Shown: positions 1 to 5,996 of the stretch, in pieces
Layout of the letters: every line of letters begins with the position of its first letter
Position numbering within the stretch: the first letter of the stretch is position 1
NCBI GenBank assembly: GCA_964371695.1
Contig: CAYJOG010000042.1
Coordinates: 1-11,832, forward strand
Source of the DNA: CAYJOG01 sp964371695 [NCBI: uncultured bacterium]
GTDB lineage: Bacteria > CAYJOG01
Direction: 5' to 3'
DNA: 11,832 nt
The notes under the pieces: generated by a model
Told to the model about the DNA's origin: nothing
Seen by the model: the letters and a program-made list of their open reading frames with translations, nothing else
Databases searched by the model: none
Program-made: the position numbers and the translations under genes

Positions 1-338
1 GGGGGCGGCAGGTGGGTGAGTCCCCCGGTGGTGGTGTCCTGCGCAAACAGAAAAAGCCCCCCCAGCGGATGTCGGGGAATCATGCCCATGTGCCAGTAAC
101 CCTGGTCGTATCGCCGCAGATGCACGGGAAAGTGGCTTTCCAGAGCAAAACCCCTGAGGTTCAGCAGGCTCAGCAGACTCCAGAAAAACAACAGAGCGAA
201 CAACGCCATGAAAAACAGACGGATGCCCAGCGGGCCGTCTCCCCCCGACCGCAACAGCAGCCCCGCACCAGCGCAGGAAAGAAACAGCAACACCCAGAAC
301 CCTTCCGTGGACTGGGATTTTGCTGTTTTCGGGTTCAT
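1..338 (-). CDS. DUF58-like membrane protein, N-terminal part (cut by window edge)
   Basis: The first 112 codons of a protein that continues beyond base 1. The ATG (338-336) overlaps the MoxR stop codon as ATGA, a 4-bp overlap that suggests translational coupling. The visible protein has a short polar start, then two hydrophobic segments (about residues 14-30 and 40-60, the second rich in Leu and Phe), then a soluble stretch beginning about residue 63. Two closely spaced N-terminal membrane helices directly downstream of moxR are typical of DUF58 proteins, which carry a von Willebrand factor A-like domain further on and are thought to work with MoxR ATPases in assembling or maturing envelope or enzyme complexes. 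The vWA-like part lies outside the window, so the family call rests on topology and the MoxR neighbour. Another membrane protein of a MoxR operon remains possible. Confidence 0.6.
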   Translation of the reverse strand, partial: MNPKTAKSQSTEGFWVLLFLSCAGAGLLLRSGGDGPLGIRLFFMALFALLFFWSLLSLLNLRGFALESHFPVHLRRYDQGYWHMGMIPRHPLGGLFLFAQDTTTGGLTHLPP

Positions 339-1306
339 GACACGGGCGTCCGCTGGGTGAGCGCCAGCACGCGGGAGAAGTTTTCCTCCAGGTTGGTGGG
401 TTCGTGGGTGTGGATGATCACCCGGTGGGCCATGACATAAGGCGCGGCGGTTTTGACGTGATCGGGCACCACAAAGGTTTTGCCTTCAAACAGCGCCAGC
501 ACCTGGGCCACCCGCATGAGCGCCAGCGAGCCACGGGGCCCCGCCCCCAACTGGAACTCCTTGGCCTGACGCGTGGCGGCCACCAGCCGCAGCAGATAAT
601 TCGCCACCATGTCGCTCACGGCCACCCGCTTGGCGCGGTCAATCAGCGTGCGCAGGCCCTCCAGCGAAACCACTTCCTGCACGCTTTCCAGCGGATGCAC
701 CAGCCGTTGTGAGAGCAGGATTTTTTTCTCGCTGGCGGCGTCGGGATAATAAATCATCAGCCCCACCAGAAAACGGTCCAGTTGGGCTTCGGGCAGCGGA
801 TAGGTGCCTTCCATCTCCAGGGGGTTTTGTGTGGCGATGACGTGAAACACCTGGGGCAGGCGCAGGGTTTTGCCGTCCATGGTCACCTGCCGCTCGGCCA
901 TGGCCTCCAGCAGGGCGGCCTGTGTGCGGGGGGCGGCGCGATTGATTTCATCGGCCAGCAGAATGTTGGTCATGATGGGGCCAAGGCGCAGGTCGAAGTT
1001 CTGGGTTTTCTGGTTGAAGATGTGGCTGCCGGTGATGTCCGAGGGCATCACGTCCACGGTGAACTGCACCCGGTTCTGCGTGCCCCCCACAATGCGGGCC
1101 AGAGCCTTGGCCAACACGGTTTTGCCAGTGCCGGGGTTGCCGGTGAGCAGGGTGTGGCCATCGGCCACCAGCGACGCCACAATGAACATGGGCACCAGAT
1201 CAGGGCCAAAAAAGGTCTTTTTCAGTTCCCCCGCCATGGTGCGCAGAATTTTTGAAGATTCCTGGGCCTCTTCGGCGCTCAGCGTGGGGTTGTCGGTTTG
1301 GGACAT
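335..1306 (-). CDS. MoxR-family AAA+ ATPase
   Basis: A 323-residue protein, normal length for MoxR ATPases. Walker A is GNPGTGKT at residues 56-63, Walker B is ILLADE at 115-120 followed by INRA, the sensor-1 motif ATQNP is at 158-162, and the EAQLDRF motif typical of MoxR lies at 173-179. The C-terminal third is a helical lid. MoxR proteins are cytoplasmic ATPases that act as chaperones, usually with vWA-domain partners encoded next to them; the substrate here is unknown. It follows the HxlR gene by about 22 bp on the same strand and overlaps the DUF58-like gene by 4 bp. The ATG start has no clear Shine-Dalgarno sequence, so expression may depend on read-through from upstream. Confidence 0.93.
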   Translation of the reverse strand: MSQTDNPTLSAEEAQESSKILRTMAGELKKTFFGPDLVPMFIVASLVADGHTLLTGNPGTGKTVLAKALARIVGGTQNRVQFTVDVMPSDITGSHIFNQKTQNFDLRLGPIMTNILLADEINRAAPRTQAALLEAMAERQVTMDGKTLRLPQVFHVIATQNPLEMEGTYPLPEAQLDRFLVGLMIYYPDAASEKKILLSQRLVHPLESVQEVVSLEGLRTLIDRAKRVAVSDMVANYLLRLVAATRQAKEFQLGAGPRGSLALMRVAQVLALFEGKTFVVPDHVKTAAPYVMAHRVIIHTHEPTNLEENFSRVLALTQRTPVS

Positions 1307-1328
1307 GGGTGTTTTTTTCTGTTCAAGA

Positions 1329-1808
1329 CTATTTTAGGGGCTGTTTCCGGCGTTCGCGAAGTGAGGATTTGTTGTGGGTTTTGGGTGGTTCAGAAACTGG
1401 TTGCAGGTTTCGCCGCAAGTCCTCCATCAAACCTTTCCGGTCTTTTTGGATTCTCTCGATAAAAGCTGGGGGTGCGGCGGTGTGGGGGTCATACTTTGCC
1501 CCCCATTCAATGAGCGCCAACAGCAGGGGAATGAGGTCCACGCCTTTATCGGTCAGTGTGTAGATCACCCGCCGCCCATGGTCTGGATCGGGATTACGTG
1601 CGACAATGCCCGCTGCCTCCAGATTTTTCAGCCGATCAGCCAATATGTTGGTGGCGATACCTTCAGGAGAATCGAGAAATTCGCGGTAATGGCGCTTTTG
1701 GCGAAAAACCATGTCGCGAATCACCAGCAGCGTCCATTGATCCCCCAACATCTCAAGACTGAAGGAGATGGGACAGGCGGAGCGTTTGCAGGAAGGTTTT
1801 TTCGTCAC
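1329..1808 (-). CDS. HxlR-family winged-helix transcriptional regulator
   Basis: A 159-residue one-domain DNA-binding protein. The N-terminal pattern (Cys12-Pro, then LEMLGDQWTLLVIRDM), the helix-turn-helix with EGIATNILADRLKNLEAAGI, and the wing HGRRVIYTLTDKG are the HxlR/MarR-like signature. Cys12 sits where HxlR members such as HypR and YodB carry a redox- or electrophile-sensing cysteine; sensing here is inferred. I chose the GTG at 1808 because the protein then begins MTKKPSCKRSACP, as in many family members, and a TATAAT on this strand (1848-1843) would put the transcript start near 1836. A TTG at 1832 would add eight residues, but lies only a few bases from that start. The basic C-terminal tail (about 25 residues) is not part of the family core. 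It is divergent from the glutathione S-transferase gene and probably represses it and itself. Confidence 0.88.
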   Translation of the reverse strand: MTKKPSCKRSACPISFSLEMLGDQWTLLVIRDMVFRQKRHYREFLDSPEGIATNILADRLKNLEAAGIVARNPDPDHGRRVIYTLTDKGVDLIPLLLALIEWGAKYDPHTAAPPAFIERIQKDRKGLMEDLRRNLQPVSEPPKTHNKSSLRERRKQPLK

Positions 1809-1817
1809 AGAATTTTT

Positions 1818-1862
1818 ACTTGCAATTGACAACCATTCCGATATTATACTTGCAAATCACAA
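1818..1862. promoter_or_regulatory. Divergent promoter region with paired direct repeats, likely HxlR operator
   Basis: ACTTGCAATTGACAA at 1818-1832 and ACTTGCAAATCACAA at 1848-1862 match at 13 of 15 positions and start exactly 30 bp apart, about three helical turns, so they would face the same side of the DNA. Each holds the palindrome TTGCAA. Between them lies TATTATA, which gives TATTAT on the plus strand (1842-1847, 16 bp after a TTGCAA that could act as -35) and a perfect TATAAT on the minus strand (1848-1843). The repeats thus flank or overlap both candidate -10 boxes. HxlR proteins are known to bind paired sites in such divergent regions; binding here is inferred. Confidence 0.55.
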
Positions 1863-1867
1863 TCACT

Positions 1868-1873
1868 CGGAGG
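1868..1873 (+). promoter_or_regulatory. Ribosome binding site that fixes the GST start
   Basis: CGGAGG lies five bases before the ATG at 1879. It selects this start over an in-frame upstream ATG at 1768, which would add 37 residues with no family match and would run through the divergent promoter and the opposite-strand regulator gene. Confidence 0.75.
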
Positions 1874-1878
1874 CTTTG

Positions 1879-2532
1879 ATGGAACTTTACTACGTTGTGG
1901 GCTCGCCCAACTGCCGAAAGGTTCATGCCGTGATTCACCAACTCGGCCTGAACGTGAACTTTCGCTACCTTGATTTTTTTGCTGGGCATTTGCAGCAGAC
2001 GGAATTCCTGAGGATGAACCCGAACGGCATGGTGCCAGTGCTCAGGGACGGCGATTTTGTTTTGTGGGAGTCCAACGCCATCATGCAGTATCTGGCCGAT
2101 GTTTCGGCGGGTGGAGAAACCCTTTTGCCCCGCGACGCCAAAGGGCGGGCGGACGTGACCCGGTGGTTGTGCTGGGAACTGGCGCACTTCAACAAAGCTT
2201 TTGGCGTGTTGTCGTTTGAAACCGTGGCCAAGCCCGGCTTCATGGCCCTGCCTCCCGACGAAGGGGCTGTGGCGTGGGCCAAAGGCGAACTGGCCCGTTA
2301 TGCGGCGGTGCTGCAGAACCACCTGAAAGATCGCAAATTTCTGGTAGGGGACCACGTGACGTTGGCGGATTACGCCATGATTCATGTGGAATCTTTCAAG
2401 GAGATGGTGCCATTTGACTGGTCACCGTTTCCTGCCGTCAACGCTTACTTTGACCACATGCGGCAAAACCCCCATTGGCAACAATCGGCCCCCGCTGGTC
2501 CTGAGGCCATGGGCCGGATTCCCAAAAGCTGA
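1879..2532 (+). CDS. Glutathione S-transferase family protein
   Basis: A 217-residue protein with the two-domain GST layout. The N-terminal thioredoxin-like half has the SPNCRKV active-site loop (Ser9 or Cys12 candidate for glutathione activation), the NPNGMVPVL segment with the cis-proline (Pro53) and the ESNAIMQYLAD glutathione-binding motif (Glu64, Ser65). The C-terminal half is helical and includes VGDHVTLADYAMI, the N-capping box and hydrophobic staple of GST folds. It is cytosolic and is expected to conjugate glutathione to electrophiles or use it in reduction or isomerisation; the substrate cannot be read from sequence. The divergent HxlR regulator and shared operator suggest induction by a reactive electrophile or quinone. 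It is convergent with the exported-protein gene, with 34 bp between stops and no obvious terminator hairpin there. Confidence 0.9.
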   Translation: MELYYVVGSPNCRKVHAVIHQLGLNVNFRYLDFFAGHLQQTEFLRMNPNGMVPVLRDGDFVLWESNAIMQYLADVSAGGETLLPRDAKGRADVTRWLCWELAHFNKAFGVLSFETVAKPGFMALPPDEGAVAWAKGELARYAAVLQNHLKDRKFLVGDHVTLADYAMIHVESFKEMVPFDWSPFPAVNAYFDHMRQNPHWQQSAPAGPEAMGRIPKS

Positions 2533-2566
2533 GCGGCGTTGCCCCTGTCTCCAAAACCTCTGGCGC

Positions 2567-3115
2567 TTATCTGAACTGCGTCAATCCTTCGTTTGTCGCC
2601 TCCACCAGCTTCTGGCGCAAATCGGCGTTGTTGTTGAGTTCCTTGATGAGGTATTTCTCCAGCGGGCGCGGCAACAGGGGGCTTTTGATGCGCGAAAGCC
2701 CCAGGCGGGCGTCTTTGGCCTTCAGGTTTTTGAGGGGATATTTGCCGTCCAGCTCTATGGCCGGGCTGAGATAAAAATCCACCGGCAGCTTGCCCGCAGC
2801 GGTATGCACCCTGGCCTTGAGGTGCTGCTGGGGCAGCGTGAGCACTTTTTTGATGAACACCTGCTCAAGCACCTTGGGGGAAAAATCCAGGTTTAGCTCC
2901 ATGTCAAAATCCACCCCTTTGGCCAGCCCCAGGGTGTTTTCCTTCATTTTTCCGCCGTCGTCGAAATGGTGGTGAATGGTGCAGAACATGCGCTTGCCCT
3001 TTTGCTCGAAAAGGCCGTCTGGTGTGTTCAAACATTTGGGCAGGGTGTTCGCCCCGTGGCCCGCCACCGCGCCGCCAAACAGCAGCACCAAAGCCAGAAT
3101 GCCTTTTTTGAGCAT
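2567..3115 (-). CDS. Small exported protein of unknown function
   Basis: A 182-residue protein I do not recognise. The ATG at 3115 gives a classic Sec signal peptide (MLKKG, then a hydrophobic core ALVLLFGGAVAG), with cleavage likely near residues 16-22. A TTG at 3160 overlapping the upstream stop would add 15 residues before the signal and is less likely. The mature part is basic with alternating hydrophobic residues (DFDMELNLDF, LPVDFYLSPAIEL), suggesting beta-structure, and ends in a helical tail. Two cysteines about 20 residues apart in the first third could form a disulfide. The pattern vaguely recalls periplasmic lipid-binding TULIP-like folds, but this is only an impression. It lies 41 bp after the LexA-like gene on the same strand, so it is probably co-transcribed. 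No clear Shine-Dalgarno is visible. Confidence 0.7.
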   Translation of the reverse strand: MLKKGILALVLLFGGAVAGHGANTLPKCLNTPDGLFEQKGKRMFCTIHHHFDDGGKMKENTLGLAKGVDFDMELNLDFSPKVLEQVFIKKVLTLPQQHLKARVHTAAGKLPVDFYLSPAIELDGKYPLKNLKAKDARLGLSRIKSPLLPRPLEKYLIKELNNNADLRQKLVEATNEGLTQFR

Positions 3116-3156
3116 GACAGCATTGTAATGAAGCCCGGCGGTTTGGTCAGGGAAGC

Positions 3157-3711
3157 TCAATAATTCCGAATCAGCGCCACGGCCACACCCTGCACCTGCA
3201 CGTCGTGCAGCGGATAGGTCTGCACCGGATAGTTGGGGTTGGCGGGAATCAACTCCACGTTGCTGGCGTTTTTTTGCAGACGCTTGAGGGTGGCTTCTTC
3301 GCCCCGCACCAGGGCCACCACCATGTCACCGCTTCTCGCTTCGCGCTGGCGGTCCACCACCACAATATCCCCCTCAAACACGTTGGCGTCCACCATGCTG
3401 TCGCCGGTCACATGCAGGGCAAACAGTTCACGCCCCAGAGAGGGAATGTTCAGCTCCGGTGCGCTCGCCAGGGGCAGGGCCACCTCAGAGGGGGCGTTGT
3501 CCACCACCTTGATGGTGCGGCGACTGCCGGGGGGGTGTTCCAGATAGCCGTTTTCCACCAGCACCCGCACCATGCGGTGCGCCCCGGCAATGCCGCCCAA
3601 CTGGCACCCCTGGCTGATCTCCTCCAGCGTTGGCCCGTGGTTGTGCTCCAGAATGTAGCGCTGGATGAATCGCAGGGTAGACGCCTGACGGGCGGTTAGT
3701 TTTTTGGCCAC
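3157..3711 (-). CDS. lexA: LexA-like repressor (S24 family) without a visible self-cleavage site
   Basis: A 184-residue protein from the GTG at 3711, which gives the classic start MAKKLTARQ; a TTG at 3747 would add 12 residues. Neither start has a Shine-Dalgarno. The N-terminal winged helix matches LexA (LTARQ, GPTLEEIS, then ENGYLEHPPGSRRTIKV). The C-terminal half is the S24 peptidase fold with catalytic Ser105 in GDSMVDANVFEGD and Lys143 in EEATLKRL, 38 residues apart as in known LexA, and it ends VQGVAVALIRNY. The linker between wing and catalytic Ser is about 13 residues shorter than in E. coli LexA and contains no Ala-Gly, Cys-Gly or similar scissile pair; the usual VGxVAAGxP element is missing. 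No frameshift is apparent. LexA normally represses SOS genes and cleaves itself when RecA is activated; this one may respond differently. It lies in an apparent operon between the BtrH-like gene and the small exported protein. Confidence 0.85.
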   Translation of the reverse strand: MAKKLTARQASTLRFIQRYILEHNHGPTLEEISQGCQLGGIAGAHRMVRVLVENGYLEHPPGSRRTIKVVDNAPSEVALPLASAPELNIPSLGRELFALHVTGDSMVDANVFEGDIVVVDRQREARSGDMVVALVRGEEATLKRLQKNASNVELIPANPNYPVQTYPLHDVQVQGVAVALIRNY

Positions 3712-3759
3712 GACAGGATGATAGCGGCTGTGGGCGGCTTTTTTCAAAGCCGGGGGCGT

Positions 3760-4776
3760 TCAGACAGTGCTCAGCACGCGGTGAATGTCCTTCACCGCGT
3801 CTGTTTCCTGTTCAAGAGCCTGGCCTAGCAAACCGGCCGCCTCGGCAAACCCCTGGGGGCTGGGGGCTTCGCTGGTGGTTTTGAGGACCTCCGCTGCCCC
3901 GGTCCACAGGTCTGCTGACCGGTCCATGGCCTGGGCCGCGCCCGACAGGGCGGGCCTTGAGGCGGCCACGTCCTTCAGCCACTCGGCATAAAGCCGTCGG
4001 AAGGCCCCCCCGCCCGTGCCCCGGCGCTCGATCACCTGATAGGTCCACCGGGCCACCCAGTCCGCGTCGGGCGCTTCGTGGAAATCAGGCATTTCCCGCA
4101 CCAGTTTTTCCAGCGCAGACAGGCCCATCAGGGCCTTCAATTGGGTATCGCCCCGTCGGTGGGCGGCCCAGCGGGTGATGGCGTTTTGTTTGACTTCTTC
4201 AGAAAGGCTGGCGGGCAGGGCTGCGCCGGGAGCCAGATAAAACGCATTGCCCATGAGCGGCAGCGGCGGGGCCTGGCTGAAACGGGCCTTCATCAGCAAC
4301 TTGAAGGGCACCGGCTGAAGCCCCTCAAACTGCGTGTCGGCCACCAGCACTTCTTCTTTTTCCTGGTCATAACCCGCCGCCACAATCACGTGGCCGTTGA
4401 AGTGCGTGGTGGTGTCGTAGTGAGGCAGATAACGGATGTCCGTTTGCAGCAACACCGGATGATCACTGGCCAGCACGCTCAGTAGTTCTTCGTGGGTCTG
4501 GGCCTTGTCTTTGTAAAACTTCCAGTCAAAGGGCACGCCCAGGGCGGTGAAGGCGTCTTTTTCCAGCACCGGGTTGCGGGGCAGAAAAAACCGCGAAGGG
4601 CTTAAACCCGGCAGGGCCAGACAGGCCCCTCCCGGCGCACCCCCCAGGCCAATGGCGTCGGTCTCTTTGACTGACAGGCCGTGGACACGAAAAAAATCCG
4701 CCAGCGCCGTGCTGCCACAGTGCCTGCCCGGCACATGGGTGAAACCCTCCACAACATGCCGCTTGGGTAGCGTCAC
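3760..4776 (-). CDS. BtrH_N / DUF4872 papain-fold protein
   Basis: A 338-residue protein. Residues about 10-160 match the BtrH N-terminal domain: GRHCGSTALADFF holds the candidate nucleophile Cys20, FNGHVIVAAGYD holds His129, and VLVADTQFEG holds Asp147, together a papain-like Cys-His-Asp set; QTDIRYLPHY is also typical. The rest, about 175-330, is a helical domain fitting DUF4872, which usually follows BtrH_N. In butirosin biosynthesis BtrH is an acyltransferase that moves an acyl chain from a carrier protein to the aminoglycoside. No carrier protein or antibiotic genes are visible here, so the substrate is unknown and another transferase or peptidase-like role is possible. No signal peptide. 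The GTG start lies just 6 bp from the structured element and has no Shine-Dalgarno; a GTG at codon 9 is an alternative. The downstream LexA-like start is 12-48 bp beyond its stop, so the two are probably one operon. Confidence 0.8.
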   Translation of the reverse strand: MTLPKRHVVEGFTHVPGRHCGSTALADFFRVHGLSVKETDAIGLGGAPGGACLALPGLSPSRFFLPRNPVLEKDAFTALGVPFDWKFYKDKAQTHEELLSVLASDHPVLLQTDIRYLPHYDTTTHFNGHVIVAAGYDQEKEEVLVADTQFEGLQPVPFKLLMKARFSQAPPLPLMGNAFYLAPGAALPASLSEEVKQNAITRWAAHRRGDTQLKALMGLSALEKLVREMPDFHEAPDADWVARWTYQVIERRGTGGGAFRRLYAEWLKDVAASRPALSGAAQAMDRSADLWTGAAEVLKTTSEAPSPQGFAEAAGLLGQALEQETDAVKDIHRVLSTV

Positions 4777-4786
4777 GGCTTATACC

Positions 4787-4818
4787 GATTCCAATTCCTG
4801 GTAACAGGAATTGGAATC
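4787..4818. repeat. Perfect 14-bp inverted repeat with 4-base loop
   Basis: GATTCCAATTCCTG (4787-4800) pairs perfectly with CAGGAATTGGAATC (4805-4818) around the loop GTAA. On the plus strand it is followed by TTTTATTT, so it could terminate plus-strand transcripts, but no plus-strand gene ends nearby. On the minus strand there is no T tract; there it would form a strong stem in the 5' leader of the BtrH-like mRNA, about 10 bases before the GTG, where it could limit translation. Confidence 0.85.
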
Positions 4819-4826
4819 TTTTATTT

Positions 4827-4948
4827 GGCCTCGCCATTCGTCGTGAATGGCATCGGCCCGGCGCGGCGCAGGCAAAGCCTGCTTGCGCCGCGAACACCTC
4901 CGGCCCTGTCCGGGCCTCGGTGTTCGAATCGAATTCATCCATGAATTC
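4827..4948. repeat. Run of four further inverted repeats
   Basis: In order: GCCATTC/GAATGGC (4833-4839 with 4845-4851), extended by GGCC/GGCC at 4827-4830 and 4855-4858; CGCGGCGCA/TGCGCCGCG (4862-4870 with 4884-4892), with AGGC/GCCT nested inside; CGAACACC/GGTGTTCG (4891-4898 with 4919-4926), with GGCCC/GGGCC nested (4902-4906, 4912-4916); and GAATTCAT/ATGAATTC (4931-4938 with 4941-4948). The stems abut almost without spacers, so a transcript from either strand could fold into a chain of hairpins. Function unknown. Confidence 0.75.
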
Positions 4949-5042
4949 ATACCAATTCTTCTCACCCTTCCTGGTTTCATCCTGCTTTCCTGTCAATCAA
5001 CCCTTCTGGCAGATTAATAACATCATTGGATCAGAATTGGTA

Positions 5043-5894
5043 TTAATACTCGTAAAACCCCTTTTTGGTTTTGCGCCCCAGTTCGCCTTTGGCGACTTTT
5101 TCCTCCAGCAGGGTGCTGGGTTTGAAGCGGTCGTCCTTCAGGCCGTCGTACATGTTGCGCATGATCTCCAGGCACACGTCCAGGCCCACCAGGTCTCCCA
5201 GCGAAAGCGGCCCGATGGGGTGGTTTGCTCCCAGCTTCATGGCCTCGTCAATGGCCTCGCGGGTGGCCACGCCCCGGCTCAGCAGTTCGGCGGCGTTGTT
5301 GATGATGGGAATCAGCAGGTTGTTCACAATGAAGCCGGGGCTGTCCTTCACCTGCACGCCGCTTTTTTCCAGGTCTTCGCACAGCGCCTCGATGGCCTGA
5401 AGCGTGGGGGCGTCGGTGTCTTTGCCCACCACAATCTCCACCAGCTTCATGAGGGGCACCGGGTTGAAGAAGTGCATGCCGATGAAGCGGTTGGGGTGAT
5501 TCAGTTCCGCCGCCAGAGTGTCTACCGAAAGCGAGCTGGTGTTGGTGGCGATGATGGTTTTTTCGTCCACCACGGCTTCGAGTTCCTTGAGCATGGCCAC
5601 CTTGCGGTCGTGAATCTCGGCGATGCTTTCAATCACGATGGGCAGGCCCTTGAGGCTGTCCATGGAAGCGCTGGTGGTGATGTTGGCCAGGGCGGCCGCT
5701 TTGTCTTCAGCACTGATCTTGCCTTTTTCGGCCAGTTTTTCGAGGGCTTTTTCTACACGGCCCAGGCCCTTTTTCACAGATTCTTCGCTGTGGGAAACCA
5801 GAATCACTTTGACGCCCTTTTGGGCGGCCAGTTGAGCCAGACCAGCCCCCATGGTGCCGGGACCGATGACGCCGATGGTGCGTGTGTTGGACAT
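5043..5894 (-). CDS. hbd: 3-hydroxybutyryl-CoA dehydrogenase
   Basis: A 283-residue protein, standard length for the family, which interconverts 3-hydroxyacyl-CoA and acetoacetyl-CoA-type 3-ketoacyl-CoA in fatty-acid oxidation, butyrate or polyhydroxyalkanoate metabolism, in the cytosol. The N-terminal Rossmann domain has GxGxxG (Gly11, Gly13, Gly16). Catalytic and substrate residues are visible: Ser120 in NTSSLS, His141 in GMHFFNPVP, Glu153 in KLVEIV and Asn191 in PGFIVNN. The C-terminal helical domain has KLGANHPIGPLSLGDLVGLD and ends in RKTKKGFYEY. The beta-2 end reads VILVSHSEES where relatives have an Asp that contacts the NAD ribose, so coenzyme preference may differ. The ATG is fixed by a strong ribosome binding site. 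No other fatty-acid oxidation gene is adjacent. Confidence 0.95.
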   Translation of the reverse strand: MSNTRTIGVIGPGTMGAGLAQLAAQKGVKVILVSHSEESVKKGLGRVEKALEKLAEKGKISAEDKAAALANITTSASMDSLKGLPIVIESIAEIHDRKVAMLKELEAVVDEKTIIATNTSSLSVDTLAAELNHPNRFIGMHFFNPVPLMKLVEIVVGKDTDAPTLQAIEALCEDLEKSGVQVKDSPGFIVNNLLIPIINNAAELLSRGVATREAIDEAMKLGANHPIGPLSLGDLVGLDVCLEIMRNMYDGLKDDRFKPSTLLEEKVAKGELGRKTKKGFYEY

Positions 5895-5900
5895 GATGAA

Positions 5901-5907
5901 ACCTCCT
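5901..5907 (-). promoter_or_regulatory. Strong ribosome binding site of hbd
   Basis: AGGAGGT on the minus strand, six bases before the ATG at 5894. It is the strongest Shine-Dalgarno in the window; most neighbours have weak or no visible sites, suggesting that this gene is highly translated. Confidence 0.85.
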
Positions 5908-5926
5908 GGGTCAAAAAAGAGCCGGA

Positions 5927-5953
5927 ATTATACACAGGACGCAGACAATCCAA
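5927..5953 (-). promoter_or_regulatory. Likely sigma-70-type promoter of hbd
   Basis: On the minus strand, a perfect TATAAT (5932-5927) lies 15 bp downstream of TTGGAT (5953-5948). The predicted transcript start near 5920 gives a short leader containing the Shine-Dalgarno. The 15-bp spacer is slightly short. Confidence 0.5.
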
Positions 5954-5962
5954 GGCTGCGGC

Positions 5963-5990
5963 TTGGCCAAGGCCGCTCACCCGTTACAAT
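5963..5990 (+). promoter_or_regulatory. Possible promoter of the CHAT operon, overlapping a palindrome
   Basis: TTGGCC (5963-5968) and TACAAT (5985-5990) with a 16-bp spacer could form a plus-strand promoter. The -35 lies in the palindrome CTTGGCCAAG (5962-5971), itself flanked by GCGG and GCCGC, so a dimeric regulator could bind there and also reach the divergent hbd promoter, whose -35 is only about 10 bp away. The predicted transcript start falls on the GTG at 5997. Confidence 0.35.
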
Positions 5991-5996
5991 TGCTCT

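Larger units (their letters stand above)
4783..5042. repeat. Structured MITE- or REP-like intergenic element
   Basis: This 260-bp gap has no convincing gene. Its ends are inverted: TACCGATTCC at 4783 and, read on the other strand from 5042, TACCAATTCT, matching at 8 of 10 positions. Both are flanked by TTA (4780-4782 and 5043-5045), a possible 3-bp target duplication; the right TTA is also the hbd stop codon. A third copy, TACCAATTCT at 4950-4959, pairs perfectly with AGAATTGGTA at 5033-5042. Between 4787 and 4948 lie five consecutive inverted repeats. This looks like a non-autonomous mobile or repetitive palindromic element, but only a search for further genomic copies can show that. It holds the only sizeable upstream region for the BtrH-lexA operon, so it may carry that operon's promoter. 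Confidence 0.6.

Noticed and set aside
4787-4826. Hairpin plus T-rich tail as an intrinsic terminator for hbd
   Set aside because: hbd is on the minus strand and the T-rich tail is on the plus strand. Read in hbd's direction the stem is not followed by a T tract, and it lies over 220 bp from the stop.
4780-4980. A 66-codon minus-strand frame inside the structured element
   Set aside because: Its codons are dictated by the inverted repeats, it is Arg-rich with no domain, and it ends at the element boundary. Better read as part of the repeat.
4777-5042. A canonical LexA operator upstream of the LexA operon
   Set aside because: I found no E. coli-type CTGT-N8-ACAG and no Bacillus-type CGAAC-N4-GTTCG box. 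CGAACACC and GGTGTTCG are present, but 20 bp apart, too far for that box.
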